This document shows, piece by piece, positions 43,879-52,375 of a stretch of DNA of 64,000 nt. Every line of letters begins with the position of its first letter. Position 1 is the stretch's first letter. The DNA is from Bradyrhizobium icense. Lineage in GTDB: Bacteria > Pseudomonadota > Alphaproteobacteria > Rhizobiales > Xanthobacteraceae. Location: positions 7,254,001 to 7,318,000 of the forward strand of contig NZ_CP016428.1 in the NCBI RefSeq assembly GCF_001693385.1. The letters run 5' to 3'. Below the pieces are notes generated by a model. That model searched no databases. It saw only the letters and a list, made by a program, of their open reading frames with translations, and was not told the origin of the DNA. Both the position numbers and the translations under genes were made by a program.

Positions 43879-44658
43879 GTGACGGTCATCGATTTTACAG
43901 CGTTTATCGGGCGCCTTGCTACCGCTTCGGGCGAGACCATCCTGCCGTTCTTCCGAACCTCACTCTCGATCGACAACAAGAGCGCCAGCGACTTCGATCC
44001 GGTCACCGAGGCCGACCGCGCCGCCGAAGCCGTCATGCGCCGCCTGATCAAAGCGAATTTTCCCCAGCACGGCATCGTCGGCGAGGAATTCGGCAACGAG
44101 CGCGAGGACGCCGACTATGTCTGGGTGCTCGATCCCATCGACGGCACCAAATCCTTCATCGCGGGATTTCCGATCTGGGGCACCCTGATCGCGCTGCTGC
44201 ACAAGGGCACGCCGGTGTTCGGCATGATGCACCAGCCCTATATCGGCGAGCGCTTTTCCGGCGATAGCGGCTCGGCACACTATTCCGGGCCATCGGGCGA
44301 ACGCCGGCTGACAGTACGCCGCTGCGCGTCGCTGAAGGAGGCGACCTCCTTCACCACCAGTCCATTGCTGATGAACGCCGCCGACCGCGAGATCTTCGGC
44401 CGAGTCGAAAATTCAGTGAAGCTGTCGCGCTACGGTGGCGACTGCTATTCCTACTGCATGCTGGCGGCCGGCCATCTTGACCTCGTCGTCGAGACCGAAC
44501 TCAAGCCCTACGACATCGCGGCATTGATCCCGATCGTCACCGGCGCCGGCGGCGTCGTCACCAATTGGGAGGGCGGGCCCGCCCAGAGCGGCGGCCGCAT
44601 CGTCGCCGCCGGCGACGCCCGTGTGCACGAAGCCACGCTGAAGCTACTGAACAGCTAG
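43879..44658 (+). CDS. hisN: inositol monophosphatase family protein, histidinol-phosphatase type
   Basis: This 259-residue Mg-dependent phosphatase carries the family metal motifs GEEFG near residue 72, DPIDGTKSF near residue 92 and the late YDIAALIPI near residue 214. FPIWGTLIAL and the overall length match the HisN group that removes phosphate from histidinol phosphate in histidine synthesis. SuhB- or CysQ-type activity is possible. GTG 43879 has AAGGGA six bases upstream. It lies divergent from the small RNA gene at 43427. Confidence 0.85.
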   Translation: MTVIDFTAFIGRLATASGETILPFFRTSLSIDNKSASDFDPVTEADRAAEAVMRRLIKANFPQHGIVGEEFGNEREDADYVWVLDPIDGTKSFIAGFPIWGTLIALLHKGTPVFGMMHQPYIGERFSGDSGSAHYSGPSGERRLTVRRCASLKEATSFTTSPLLMNAADREIFGRVENSVKLSRYGGDCYSYCMLAAGHLDLVVETELKPYDIAALIPIVTGAGGVVTNWEGGPAQSGGRIVAAGDARVHEATLKLLNS

Positions 44659-44817
44659 AGACGGCCACACCAAGCGTTCGGTAAGATGCGCGCGTACCGA
44701 CGAACTGCTGCCTTGATAGTGGTTTGCTCCCGGTGCAATCGCGGGATCTTGCATCGAGCAGTTCATCGCGTACGATGCCCCGAACACGCACGTTAGATGC
44801 GGGATCGGGGAGCACTC

Positions 44818-45786
44818 ATGGGACCGCTGAGCAAGCTGCTTGCCGGACTGACGCTGTTATTGTTGCCGGCGCTAGCCTCGGCGCAGGATTTCCCGAACAA
44901 ACCGATCAAGCTGATCGTGCCGTTCCCGGCCGGCGGCCCCAACGACATCATTGCGCGGCTGGTCGGCCAGCGCATGTCGGAAATCACAAAGCAGCCGGTC
45001 GTGATCGACAATCGCGGCGGCCAGGGCGGCGTGCTCGGCACCGATGCGGTCGCAAAGGCAGCGCCTGACGGCTACACGATCGGAATCGTGAGTGCGAGTT
45101 CGCTGGTCATCAATCCGACGATGGAGAAGGTGCCCTACGACGTCTCGAAGGACTTCGCGCCGGTTACGCTGGTGACGACGGTGCCGGAGATGCTGGTCGT
45201 CGCAAGCAACGTTGCCGCCAAAAACATGAGTGAGCTCGTTGCACTAGCCAAGGCCCAGCCCGGTAAACTCAATTTCGCATCCGCCGGCGTCGGCGGCCTA
45301 CCCCATCTCGCCGGCGAACTGCTCAAGCTGACGGCGGGAATCGACATCGTACACGTGCCGTATCGGGGCGCTGCGCCCGCGATCAACGATCTGCTCGGAC
45401 AGCAGGTGCAGATGGCGTTCCTCGACCTGCCGGTGCTGCTGCCGCATATCAAGGCGGGCAGCCTGCGCCCGATTGCCCTTGGCGCGCCGAAACGTGCGCC
45501 CACCTCACCTGACGTGCCGACCACCGCGGAGGTCGGCATGCCGGATCTCCTGATCGAAAACTGGTACGGCATGATCGCGCCGGCCGGAACACCCGAGGCG
45601 ATTGTCGCCACCCTGAACCGCGTCGCCAACGAGGCGATGAACGATCCGCAGGTGAAGCAGAAGCTTGCAGATCAGGGCCTGACGGTTGCCGGCAACACGC
45701 CGGGGCATTTTCGCGACTACATCGGAACCGAGGCCCAAAAGTGGGCGCGCGTCATCAAGGCTGCCGGCCTCGCCACCGGCAAGTAA
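44818..45786 (+). CDS. orphan Bug/TctC-family binding protein
   Basis: This 322-residue periplasmic protein has a signal peptide cleaved near ALASA/QDFP and the Bug motifs FPNKPIKLIVPFPAGGPND and VIDNRGGQGGVLGTDAVAKAAPDGYT. Here the first loop has Pro-Asn-Asp where tctC at 5221 has Ser-Thr-Asp. ATG 44818 has GGGGAG six bases upstream. No tctA or tctB lies near it, so it must share a distant permease or act in signalling. It converges on a LysR gene. Confidence 0.9.
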   Translation: MGPLSKLLAGLTLLLLPALASAQDFPNKPIKLIVPFPAGGPNDIIARLVGQRMSEITKQPVVIDNRGGQGGVLGTDAVAKAAPDGYTIGIVSASSLVINPTMEKVPYDVSKDFAPVTLVTTVPEMLVVASNVAAKNMSELVALAKAQPGKLNFASAGVGGLPHLAGELLKLTAGIDIVHVPYRGAAPAINDLLGQQVQMAFLDLPVLLPHIKAGSLRPIALGAPKRAPTSPDVPTTAEVGMPDLLIENWYGMIAPAGTPEAIVATLNRVANEAMNDPQVKQKLADQGLTVAGNTPGHFRDYIGTEAQKWARVIKAAGLATGK

Positions 45787-45822
45787 CGCCGGACTTCCCC
45801 ATACTTTCAGCATTCGCTTTCC

Positions 45823-46716
45823 TCAACGTGGAGCAGATTTGCGGAGGTGCTCGGCCAATTGCTGTGCGGGCTTGGGCAGCGCCCGAAAGCTCCGCGCGCA
45901 GATCACGAGCCGCCGGTTGGCCCAGGAATCCCTGATCCTGATGACATTGATCTTCATTGATCGCGCGCATCGCTTTGCCGCGACTTCAGGCATCACCCCA
46001 ATCCCGATGCCGGCGGCGACCATCTGGCCAATCGCATCGAAACTGTTCAGCCGCGCGCGAAAGCGCATCCGCGCGCCGAGACGCGCCGCATGTCCGCTGA
46101 CATGGGCATGCAGCGCGATCGAGCTGATCAGGCCGACGAAATCGCGCTCCACCACTTCGCTGAAATCGACCTGCCGCCGATTAGCCAGTTCGTCGTCCCG
46201 CGCGGCGACCAGCACCAGCCGATCTTCGCTGAACGGCATCCGCTCGATATTGTCTGCGAGCGCGTGTTCGGCGGCAAGCCCGAGATCGGCGGCACCGATG
46301 ACGATGGCGCGGGCGATGTCGCTGCTTTCGCGTTCCTCGACATCGATCGAAATGTGAGGATGTGCCGCCAGAAAGGCAGCCAAAGTTTTCGGCAGATACT
46401 CCGAAAGCCCCGAGGTGTTGGCGAGGAAGCGGACGGTGGCCTTCATGCCGCGGGCAAAGTCGGCGAGATCGCCGCGCATCGCCTCCACATTGTGGAGCAC
46501 GACTCTGGCATGATCGAGCAGGCTTTCGCCGGCCGGCGTCAGTTCGACGCCGCGACGGCCGCGATTCAGCAGCGAAACGCCGAGCGCATCCTCCAGCCCC
46601 TTGATCCGCTCGCTCGCCGACGCCAGCGCGAGATGGACCCGCTGCGCGCCATTGGTGATGCTGCGGGTCTCGGCCACGGCGACGAAGAGCTGAAGATCGA
46701 CCAGATCGAAACGCAT
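45823..46716 (-). CDS. LysR family transcriptional regulator
   Basis: This 297-residue regulator has the N-terminal winged helix (FVAVAETRSITNGAQRVHLALASASERIKGLED, residues 9-41) and a periplasmic-binding-like effector domain from about residue 90. AGGAAA lies seven bases before ATG 46716. It is divergent from the TauE-family exporter gene, 166 bases away, which is the usual layout for a LysR target. The co-inducer is unknown. The downstream Bug gene is convergent and therefore less likely to be a target. Confidence 0.9.
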   Translation of the reverse strand: MRFDLVDLQLFVAVAETRSITNGAQRVHLALASASERIKGLEDALGVSLLNRGRRGVELTPAGESLLDHARVVLHNVEAMRGDLADFARGMKATVRFLANTSGLSEYLPKTLAAFLAAHPHISIDVEERESSDIARAIVIGAADLGLAAEHALADNIERMPFSEDRLVLVAARDDELANRRQVDFSEVVERDFVGLISSIALHAHVSGHAARLGARMRFRARLNSFDAIGQMVAAGIGIGVMPEVAAKRCARSMKINVIRIRDSWANRRLVICARSFRALPKPAQQLAEHLRKSAPR

Positions 46717-46732
46717 GGGGAATTTCCTAACC

Positions 46733-46800
46733 CTCATGGTGAGGAGCGACGAAGGCGCGTCTCCGGACGACGCTAGGCATCGCCGGGTGAGGACGTGCGC
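46733..46800. repeat. dispersed repeat, family B, copy 2 (partial)
   Basis: CCTCATGGTGAGGAGCGACGAAGGCGCGTCTC matches the left part of the copy at 60026. It lies in the divergent lysR-tauE promoter region. Confidence 0.65.
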
Positions 46801-46882
46801 TGCGCAGCCTTCGCCTTAGCCGAAGGCTATCTCCGTATTCTCCAGATTGTGCCCGATGCGCCGATGGGTCAAGGTCCGCCCC

Positions 46883-47635
46883 ATGTTCGATTCCTTGCTC
46901 ATTCTCATCGCCGCGGCGTTCCTGCTGGCCGGCTTCATCAAGGGCGTGATCGGGCTCGGCCTGCCGACGGTATCGATGGGCCTGCTCGCGGTGACGATGC
47001 CGCCGGCGCAAGCGATTGCGATCGTCATCGTGCCGGCGATCGTCACCAATATCTGGCAGACCTTCGGCGGCCCGTATTTGCGCGACATCATGCGGCGGCT
47101 GTGGCCACTGATGGCCGGCACGGTCGCCGGCATCTGGCTGAACGCGGGATTGTTGACCGGCCCGTACGCGCCCTATGGCACCGTCATTCTCGGCACGCTG
47201 CTGGTGATCTACGCCATCCTCGGTCTCAGCAAGCTCCACTTCAAGGTTGCGCGCCGCAACGAGAAATGGGTCGGCGGTATCGTCGGGCTGATCACCGGCG
47301 TGGTGTCGGCCGCGACCGGCGTTCAGGTGATTCCGTCGATGCCTTATCTGCAGGCGATCGGCATGGAGAAGGACGAACTGGTGCAGGCGCTCGGCGTGTT
47401 CTTTACCGTCGCCACGGTGGCGCTCGCCTTCAATCTCACCACCGCGGGTTTGATGACGGCGGCGACTGCGCTACCCGGCGCAGTCGCGATGGTGGCGTCC
47501 TTTGCCGGCATGTTCATCGGACAGGCGGTGCGGAATCGTATGCAGCCGGACGTATTCCGCCGCTGGTTCCTGATCGCCATGATCTTGCTCGGCCTCTATC
47601 TCGCCGGCAGCGCCTTCGTGAAAATCCACGGCTGA
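46883..47635 (+). CDS. TauE/SafE (TSUP) family membrane exporter
   Basis: This 250-residue inner-membrane protein has seven to eight hydrophobic segments and the duplicated TSUP motif, seen as GFIKGVIGLGLPTVSMGLL near residue 16 and GLITGVVSAATGVQVIPSMPYL near residue 145. Family members export sulfite, sulfoacetate or similar small anions. ATG 46883 has AAGG eight bases upstream. It is probably regulated by the divergent LysR. It converges on lysE with four bases between stops. The substrate is inferred only at family level. Confidence 0.9.
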   Translation: MFDSLLILIAAAFLLAGFIKGVIGLGLPTVSMGLLAVTMPPAQAIAIVIVPAIVTNIWQTFGGPYLRDIMRRLWPLMAGTVAGIWLNAGLLTGPYAPYGTVILGTLLVIYAILGLSKLHFKVARRNEKWVGGIVGLITGVVSAATGVQVIPSMPYLQAIGMEKDELVQALGVFFTVATVALAFNLTTAGLMTAATALPGAVAMVASFAGMFIGQAVRNRMQPDVFRRWFLIAMILLGLYLAGSAFVKIHG

Positions 47636-47639
47636 AGCA

Positions 47640-48281
47640 TCAGCGCGCCTCCAGCATCGCAACGCGGATGCCGAGATAGACGAACAGCCCGCCGAGCACG
47701 CGGTTGATCCATGCCATCGCGCCGGCCGATTGCCGGATGCGCCGGGCCGCCCTTGCGGCGAAGGCCGCAATCCCGAGGCACCATAGCGTGCCGGTGAAGA
47801 TGAAAATCAGGCCCAGCGTCAGGAAGGCAAGGGTCTTGTGGCCTGAGTCCCCCGCCACGAATTGCGGCAGGAAGGCCAGGAAGAACAGCGCCACTTTCGG
47901 ATTGAGCACGTTGGTCAGCGCGCCTTGCCAGAACACACGGGCAAGCGAGGTCTCGGCGGCTGCCGCCGACTCCACCAGCGGGCGCGGGCGCGAGAGTAGC
48001 ATCTGGACGCCGGTAAACAGGAGATAGGCCGCGCCGACCCATTTCAGGACCGCGAAGGCCGTCGACGATGCCATCAATAGCGCGGACAAGCCGATGGCGG
48101 CCCCGAACACATGGACCAGACAGCCGCAGCAGACACCGGTCGCCGCCGCCGCCCCGCCGCGCCATCCGAACTGGATGCTGCGGCCAATAATGTAGGCCGT
48201 ATCCGGCCCCGGGGTGATATTGAGCAGCAGTCCTGAGAGGATGAACAGCCAGAGTTGGTGAATGCCGAGCGTCTCTGTCAT
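47640..48281 (-). CDS. LysE/RhtB family amino-acid exporter
   Basis: This 213-residue inner-membrane protein has the six-helix LysE layout and the N-terminal motif LLNITPGPDTAYIIGRSIQFGWRGG that starts near residue 18. NPKVALFFLAFLPQF near residue 118 is also typical. Members export basic or neutral amino acids or homoserine lactones. Upstream, at 48327-48343, is a perfect 17-base palindrome that could be the operator of its regulator. The substrate is unknown. Confidence 0.9.
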   Translation of the reverse strand: MTETLGIHQLWLFILSGLLLNITPGPDTAYIIGRSIQFGWRGGAAAATGVCCGCLVHVFGAAIGLSALLMASSTAFAVLKWVGAAYLLFTGVQMLLSRPRPLVESAAAAETSLARVFWQGALTNVLNPKVALFFLAFLPQFVAGDSGHKTLAFLTLGLIFIFTGTLWCLGIAAFAARAARRIRQSAGAMAWINRVLGGLFVYLGIRVAMLEAR

Positions 48282-48326
48282 CGTTTGACGGTTCCCTTGG
48301 GCGCCCCTCGGACTTATTGCACATGC

Positions 48327-48343
48327 CAATCCCTGAGGGATTG
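48327..48343. promoter_or_regulatory. 17-base perfect palindrome upstream of lysE
   Basis: CAATCCCT and AGGGATTG flank a single G. It lies 46 bases before the lysE-family start and 127 before the cyclase start. No T-run follows, so an operator is more likely than a terminator. Confidence 0.45.
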
Positions 48344-48469
48344 CAGTACTATCATGAGCAAATCAGGCTTCCACCAGATTGCGCATATTTTATAAACATT
48401 GGAATTGGTTGGCCAACCGCGTAGTGGTTATCCTGCCCATTCCGGCGCCGTTGGGGATATAGTGGGGAA

Positions 48470-50281
48470 ATGGAAAGACGCTTGGCAGCCATCGTCTGCG
48501 CTGACGTCGCCGGCTACTCCCGAATGATGGGGGCCGACGAGGCGGGGACGCACGCCACGTTCAAGGCCCATCGGAGCGCGATCTATCCGATCATCCTCAA
48601 TCATGGCGGCCGTCTGGTGAAGAACACCGGCGACGGCTTCCTTCTGGAGTTTCCCTCTATCGTCGGCGCCATAGAGGCCGCGGTCGCGATGCAGATCGTG
48701 ATGGCGGAGCGCAACGAGCACCTGCCCGCCGACCGCGCCATGCAGTTTCGCATGGGCATCCACATGGGCGACGTGATGGCCGACGAGGACGAGGTGTTCG
48801 GCGATGACGTCAACATCGCGGTCCGCCTCGAATCGGTTGCCGCTCCCGGCGGCGTGGCGGTTTCGGGCAAGGCCTGTCATGAGGCCGGCAAGCGCCTCAG
48901 CGTCACGTTCGTCGATGCCGGTCCTTACCGGTTCAAGAACATCGAGGAGCCGATCCATGTCTGGACCTGGCAGCCCGGGGGTGCCGGCAGCGGCCCGGCC
49001 CGTAAAGCCGCGTCCGAGACATCGGCCACGAACCTGCCCGCCCAATATCGCACCGCGATCGTGGGCGTGCTCCCATTCGCGAATTTGAGCGAGAGCGCGG
49101 ACGAGTATTTTTCCGACGGGCTGACCGAGGACCTGATCCACGCGCTTTCGCTGCAATCGTTCTACCGGGTGCTGAGCCGGAATTCGACGTTCTCGTTCAA
49201 AGGCAAGAACGTGAGCACGCGCCTGATCGCGCGCGAGATCGACGCCACCTACCTGATCCAGGGCTCGGTGCGCCGCGCCGTCAACAAGATCCGCGTCACC
49301 GCCGAATTGATCGCCCCTGAAACCGGCGAGCAGTTATGGACCGGCCGTTTCGACCGCGACATGGGCGATCTGTTCGCGATGCAGGACGAGCTCACCACCA
49401 GCCTGTCGGCGGCGATCGCGGCCGAAATCTACCGGGCGGAGGCCTCCGCCCCGCCCCGCTCCTCGTCGAACGACATCACGGCCTGGGATCGATTCCTCAA
49501 GGGGCTGTCGCACTATTACCTGCAGACCAAGACGGATTTCGAGATCGCGATCGGGTTGTTCAAGGAAGCCATCGCGCTCGACCCGACGCTATCGATCGCT
49601 CGTGCCTATCTCGCCACCATCCAGACCCAGGCCATCCATTTCGGGTGGATCAAGGGCACGCGCGAAGTGTGGGATACCGCGATGAGCCTTGCGGAGAGCA
49701 GCGTCCGGCTCGATCCGCGTTCGTCCTTTGCGTTTCAGATTCTCGCCTATCTGCATGCGCTGGAAGGACACTACGAGGCAGCGATGGATGCCGCCAAGCG
49801 GGCGGTCGGGCTCAACCCCTACGACATGGGCGCCCGAGGCGTGCTCGGCGCGTGTCATCTCTACAACGGCGAACATCGGGCCGCCGTCGAATTGTTCACG
49901 ATGGCAGCGCAGCGCGGCAACAGCGATCCCCGATACCAATTTGCGGCGTTCAACGCATTCAGCCACTATCTTCTCGGTCAATACGATGCCTCGCTGTCAT
50001 GGGCCCGCGAGGCTCTGTACGCCAATCCCAATCATCTGCAGGCGCTTGCGGTACGGCCGGCGGCGCTCGCCCAGTTGGGACGAACCGCGGAAGCGGCCAA
50101 CGCTACCGAGGTCCTGCTCGGCAACTATCCGACACTGACCGTCGAGCGATTTTTGCGGAATTTCAACTGGAAGGTCCCGGCCGACATCGCTCATTTCCGC
50201 GACGGACTTTTGAAGGCCGGCATCCCCTTCAGCAAATTGACGCTCGTCGATTCCTCACCAAGGCTCGCTGCAGATTCCTGA
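48470..50281 (+). CDS. class III cyclase with TolB-like and TPR domains, paralogue
   Basis: This 603-residue protein shares the three-part layout of the cyclase at 39595. The catalytic domain has Asp12 (CADVAGYSRMM) and Asp55 (NTGDGFLLEF), and FGDDVNIAVRLE for the Asn/Arg site. The TolB-like domain is at about 190-320 (VGVLPFANLSESADEYFSDG, YLIQGSVRRAVNKIRV). TPR-like repeats cover 335-590. The metal residues are intact, so activity is likely. Differences from its paralogue lie mainly in the C-terminal repeats, which suggests different signal inputs. Confidence 0.92.
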   Translation: MERRLAAIVCADVAGYSRMMGADEAGTHATFKAHRSAIYPIILNHGGRLVKNTGDGFLLEFPSIVGAIEAAVAMQIVMAERNEHLPADRAMQFRMGIHMGDVMADEDEVFGDDVNIAVRLESVAAPGGVAVSGKACHEAGKRLSVTFVDAGPYRFKNIEEPIHVWTWQPGGAGSGPARKAASETSATNLPAQYRTAIVGVLPFANLSESADEYFSDGLTEDLIHALSLQSFYRVLSRNSTFSFKGKNVSTRLIAREIDATYLIQGSVRRAVNKIRVTAELIAPETGEQLWTGRFDRDMGDLFAMQDELTTSLSAAIAAEIYRAEASAPPRSSSNDITAWDRFLKGLSHYYLQTKTDFEIAIGLFKEAIALDPTLSIARAYLATIQTQAIHFGWIKGTREVWDTAMSLAESSVRLDPRSSFAFQILAYLHALEGHYEAAMDAAKRAVGLNPYDMGARGVLGACHLYNGEHRAAVELFTMAAQRGNSDPRYQFAAFNAFSHYLLGQYDASLSWAREALYANPNHLQALAVRPAALAQLGRTAEAANATEVLLGNYPTLTVERFLRNFNWKVPADIAHFRDGLLKAGIPFSKLTLVDSSPRLAADS

Positions 50282-50432
50282 GCGTGTGTAAGCCGGTCGA
50301 TTGACACGGCGTCGTATTCCGAAGACTTTGGCCTACAGCCTGAAGTAGCGAACCACTTCCTTTTCAGATCGTCATCCGCCTCGCATTGAAGGCGGACCGT
50401 TTCCATACTTTGCGCCTTTGAGGATTGAAGCC

Positions 50433-51068
50433 ATGTCGGATAGCCCCATTGGACAGATTCCCGTTTCGCCCAACAATCCCTGCCCCTTCCTGCGCGCCTT
50501 GGTCGTCAACGGCTATGTCGGCGGCCACGTCGTGCCGCTCTCGCAACTGTCAGAAATGATCGCGCTCGCAAGCGGCGAAACGGGCTCGGAGCAAAACAAG
50601 GTGCGGCGGAAAGCCTGGATGGTCGCCGTTATTGCCAACGGCCTCGGGCCGCTGAGCGTATTCAAGAGCGCGACGTCCGGCGCCGTGCTCGACGAGCTGC
50701 GCAACGGCCCGCTCGACAAGCATGGCGGCGGTTCGCGCATTCTCGATGCCGACGCGAAGGTCCATGAAGAGGAGATCGACCGGCTCGCCACCTTCGGCAA
50801 GGACTGCAAGGATCCTGCAGGGGGCATCGAGTTGGGGCTGACGGCGAAGGAGATCGAAACCTTCATGGCAGCCAATATCAAGCGCGACGGCGACGCGGCG
50901 CGCTGGTACTACCCGATCCTGATGAAGGGCGAATGGCCGGTCCTGCTGAAAATCCTCGGCAAGGGCGAGGGCGAAGCGCGTTACCTCAGCGTCGCCGAGG
51001 TCAGGACGCTGTTCGTGGAGCAGCGATTGCCGGAACGAATTACCTCACGATTGCCGAAGCCGGCCTAA
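50433..51068 (+). CDS. hypothetical protein with Pro-Cys-Pro motif
   Basis: I do not recognise this 211-residue protein with certainty. Its N-terminus reads NPCPFLRALVVNGYVGG, which recalls the Pro-Cys-Pro heme-thiolate motif and following helix of family-2 (chloro)peroxidases, and a later LTAKEIETFMAANIKRDGDAARW resembles an EF-hand-like helix-loop. No distal acid motif could be confirmed. No signal peptide or membrane span is seen. ATG 50433 has AGGA nine bases upstream. Function is open. Confidence 0.65.
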   Translation: MSDSPIGQIPVSPNNPCPFLRALVVNGYVGGHVVPLSQLSEMIALASGETGSEQNKVRRKAWMVAVIANGLGPLSVFKSATSGAVLDELRNGPLDKHGGGSRILDADAKVHEEEIDRLATFGKDCKDPAGGIELGLTAKEIETFMAANIKRDGDAARWYYPILMKGEWPVLLKILGKGEGEARYLSVAEVRTLFVEQRLPERITSRLPKPA

Positions 51069-51081
51069 TCACGAACACCCT

Positions 51082-51184
51082 TGTCATACGCGGGCTTGAC
51101 CCGGGTATCCATCGTCCGCGCCAGCGGACAACACGATTGATTCGAAGCAGGATGGATTGCCGGGTCAAGCCCGGCAATGACAGC
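51082..51184. repeat. dispersed inverted repeat with GGCTTGACCCGG arms
   Basis: CGGGCTTGACCCGGGTATCC and the inverse CCGGGTCAAGCCCGGCAATGAC enclose GTCCGCGCCAGCGGAC, a second hairpin. This is a typical alphaproteobacterial intergenic repeat and lies between convergent genes, where it may help termination. Confidence 0.8.
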
Positions 51185-51193
51185 GGGTGCGCG

Positions 51194-52141
51194 TCACTTG
51201 AACAGCGGCGTCCCCGGCACGAAGGCGTCGAATGCCGCCCAGAATTGCGCGCGGTAGCGGTCCTGTTCCTGCAGGATCTCGTGCTTGGAGCCTGCGATCA
51301 CCAGATGCGAGCCGGCGCGTAAGTGATAGGCGAACTCCTCGATCGCCGCCGTTGAAACGATGGTGTCGTTGCTGGCGGCCAGCATCAGGATCGGCTGGCG
51401 GATTTCCGACGGGTAGTTCATGCCGCGGAAAGTGTGCATCGCCCGGAACGCGGTATCGGCCCAGGCCACCGTCGGCGAGCCGATGCCGAGCGTCGGGTCC
51501 TCTTCCAGGATCGCGGCGTTGCGGGCATAGCGCACGGGATCGCTGGTGAATGGGTTGTTGATGAAGGATTCCGTTCCGGTCAGCGCGTCGCTGCCGCCGG
51601 GCACGTAGCGGCCGCCCTGCCCCATCAGCCGCATGATCCGAAGCAGCGCCCGCGTCGGAAACGACGTCGTGCGCCCCGGCAGGTCGATCATCGGCGCCGA
51701 CAGCACCATGCGGTCGAACCAGCGTTTTCCCGCGTGCGCCACCCGCAGCATGACCGCACCGCCCATCGAATGCGCCAGCGCGAAGTAGGGCGGCGGGCAA
51801 TCCGGCAGCACCACCTGTTGCACGAAGGTTTCGACGTCCACTTCGAAATCGGAGAAGTCGCGGACATAGCCCTTGCGCGGGTCGCGCAGGCGGCGCGAGG
51901 AATGCCCCTGCCCGCGCCAGTCGATCATCGCCACCGCAAATCCGCGATCGCGCAAATCGCGCACCGTCTCGAAATATTTCTCGATCTGCTCGCTGCGCCC
52001 GGTGAAGACGCAGACGGTACCTTTGCGTCCGGCCGGCGGCGCCCAGCGCGCAAACCTAAGTTCCGCGCCATCGGGCGTCTTGATGGTGCCCGAGACGACG
52101 TCCTCCGGAACCGGATTGGCGGGAATCGAGACGAGCGTCAT
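51194..52141 (-). CDS. alpha/beta hydrolase, lysophospholipase (PldB-like)
   Basis: This 315-residue hydrolase has the nucleophile elbow LAHSMGGAVM near residue 125, an acid in ASNDTIV near residue 258 and the histidine in GSKHEILQE near residue 286, a complete triad. The segment FTGRSEQIEKYFETVRDLRDRGF and DWRGQGHSSR match PldB-type monoglyceride and lysophospholipid lipases. It is divergent from the small heat-shock gene. No signal peptide is visible, so it is cytoplasmic. The exact substrate is inferred. Confidence 0.9.
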   Translation of the reverse strand: MTLVSIPANPVPEDVVSGTIKTPDGAELRFARWAPPAGRKGTVCVFTGRSEQIEKYFETVRDLRDRGFAVAMIDWRGQGHSSRRLRDPRKGYVRDFSDFEVDVETFVQQVVLPDCPPPYFALAHSMGGAVMLRVAHAGKRWFDRMVLSAPMIDLPGRTTSFPTRALLRIMRLMGQGGRYVPGGSDALTGTESFINNPFTSDPVRYARNAAILEEDPTLGIGSPTVAWADTAFRAMHTFRGMNYPSEIRQPILMLAASNDTIVSTAAIEEFAYHLRAGSHLVIAGSKHEILQEQDRYRAQFWAAFDAFVPGTPLFK

Positions 52142-52212
52142 GACGGGAACCGGCTAGGTGGAAAGGGCTGGAAATCAAGGCTGGAGCGCAAAAAAGGGCC
52201 TGTTTCGCCCCT

Positions 52213-52240
52213 CTTGAACGCCGTTTCACCCCTCCCATAT
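52213..52240 (+). promoter_or_regulatory. sigma-32 (RpoH) type promoter of the hsp20 gene
   Basis: CTTGAAC at 52213-52219 and CCCATAT at 52234-52240, 14 bases apart, match the heat-shock promoter consensus closely. The predicted start near 52247 leaves a 129-base leader. Confidence 0.65.
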
Positions 52241-52246
52241 CACTTC

Positions 52247-52375
52247 TGTGCAGGCCGCTACCAGTGTTTCGGAACCAAAACCAAGGCTTCCCAAGAACCT
52301 GAGGCTGCACGGGACTACAGCCCGGCCCGATGGCGGGCGGGTAATTGCAACAGTCGCTCAATGGAGGACTACCCT
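52247..52375 (+). promoter_or_regulatory. ROSE-type RNA thermometer in the hsp20 leader
   Basis: The last hairpin covers 52352-52370: AGTC pairs with GACT and CTC with GAG around an AATG loop, leaving G52356 bulged. It hides the GGAGG ribosome site, and the UCGCU sequence opposite it is the hallmark ROSE motif. Before it, 52321-52341 forms an eight-pair GC hairpin with one bulged G. This is the layout of Bradyrhizobium ROSE elements, in which heat opens the last hairpin. Confidence 0.7.

Noticed and set aside
43467..44096. Leftward 209-codon frame over hisN start and small RNA
   Set aside because: It is antisense to hisN and includes the sRNA region; the peptide has no recognisable features.
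51434..52375. Long N-terminal extension of the hsp20 frame
   Set aside because: It is antisense to the lipase gene and would read through the heat-shock promoter and thermometer.
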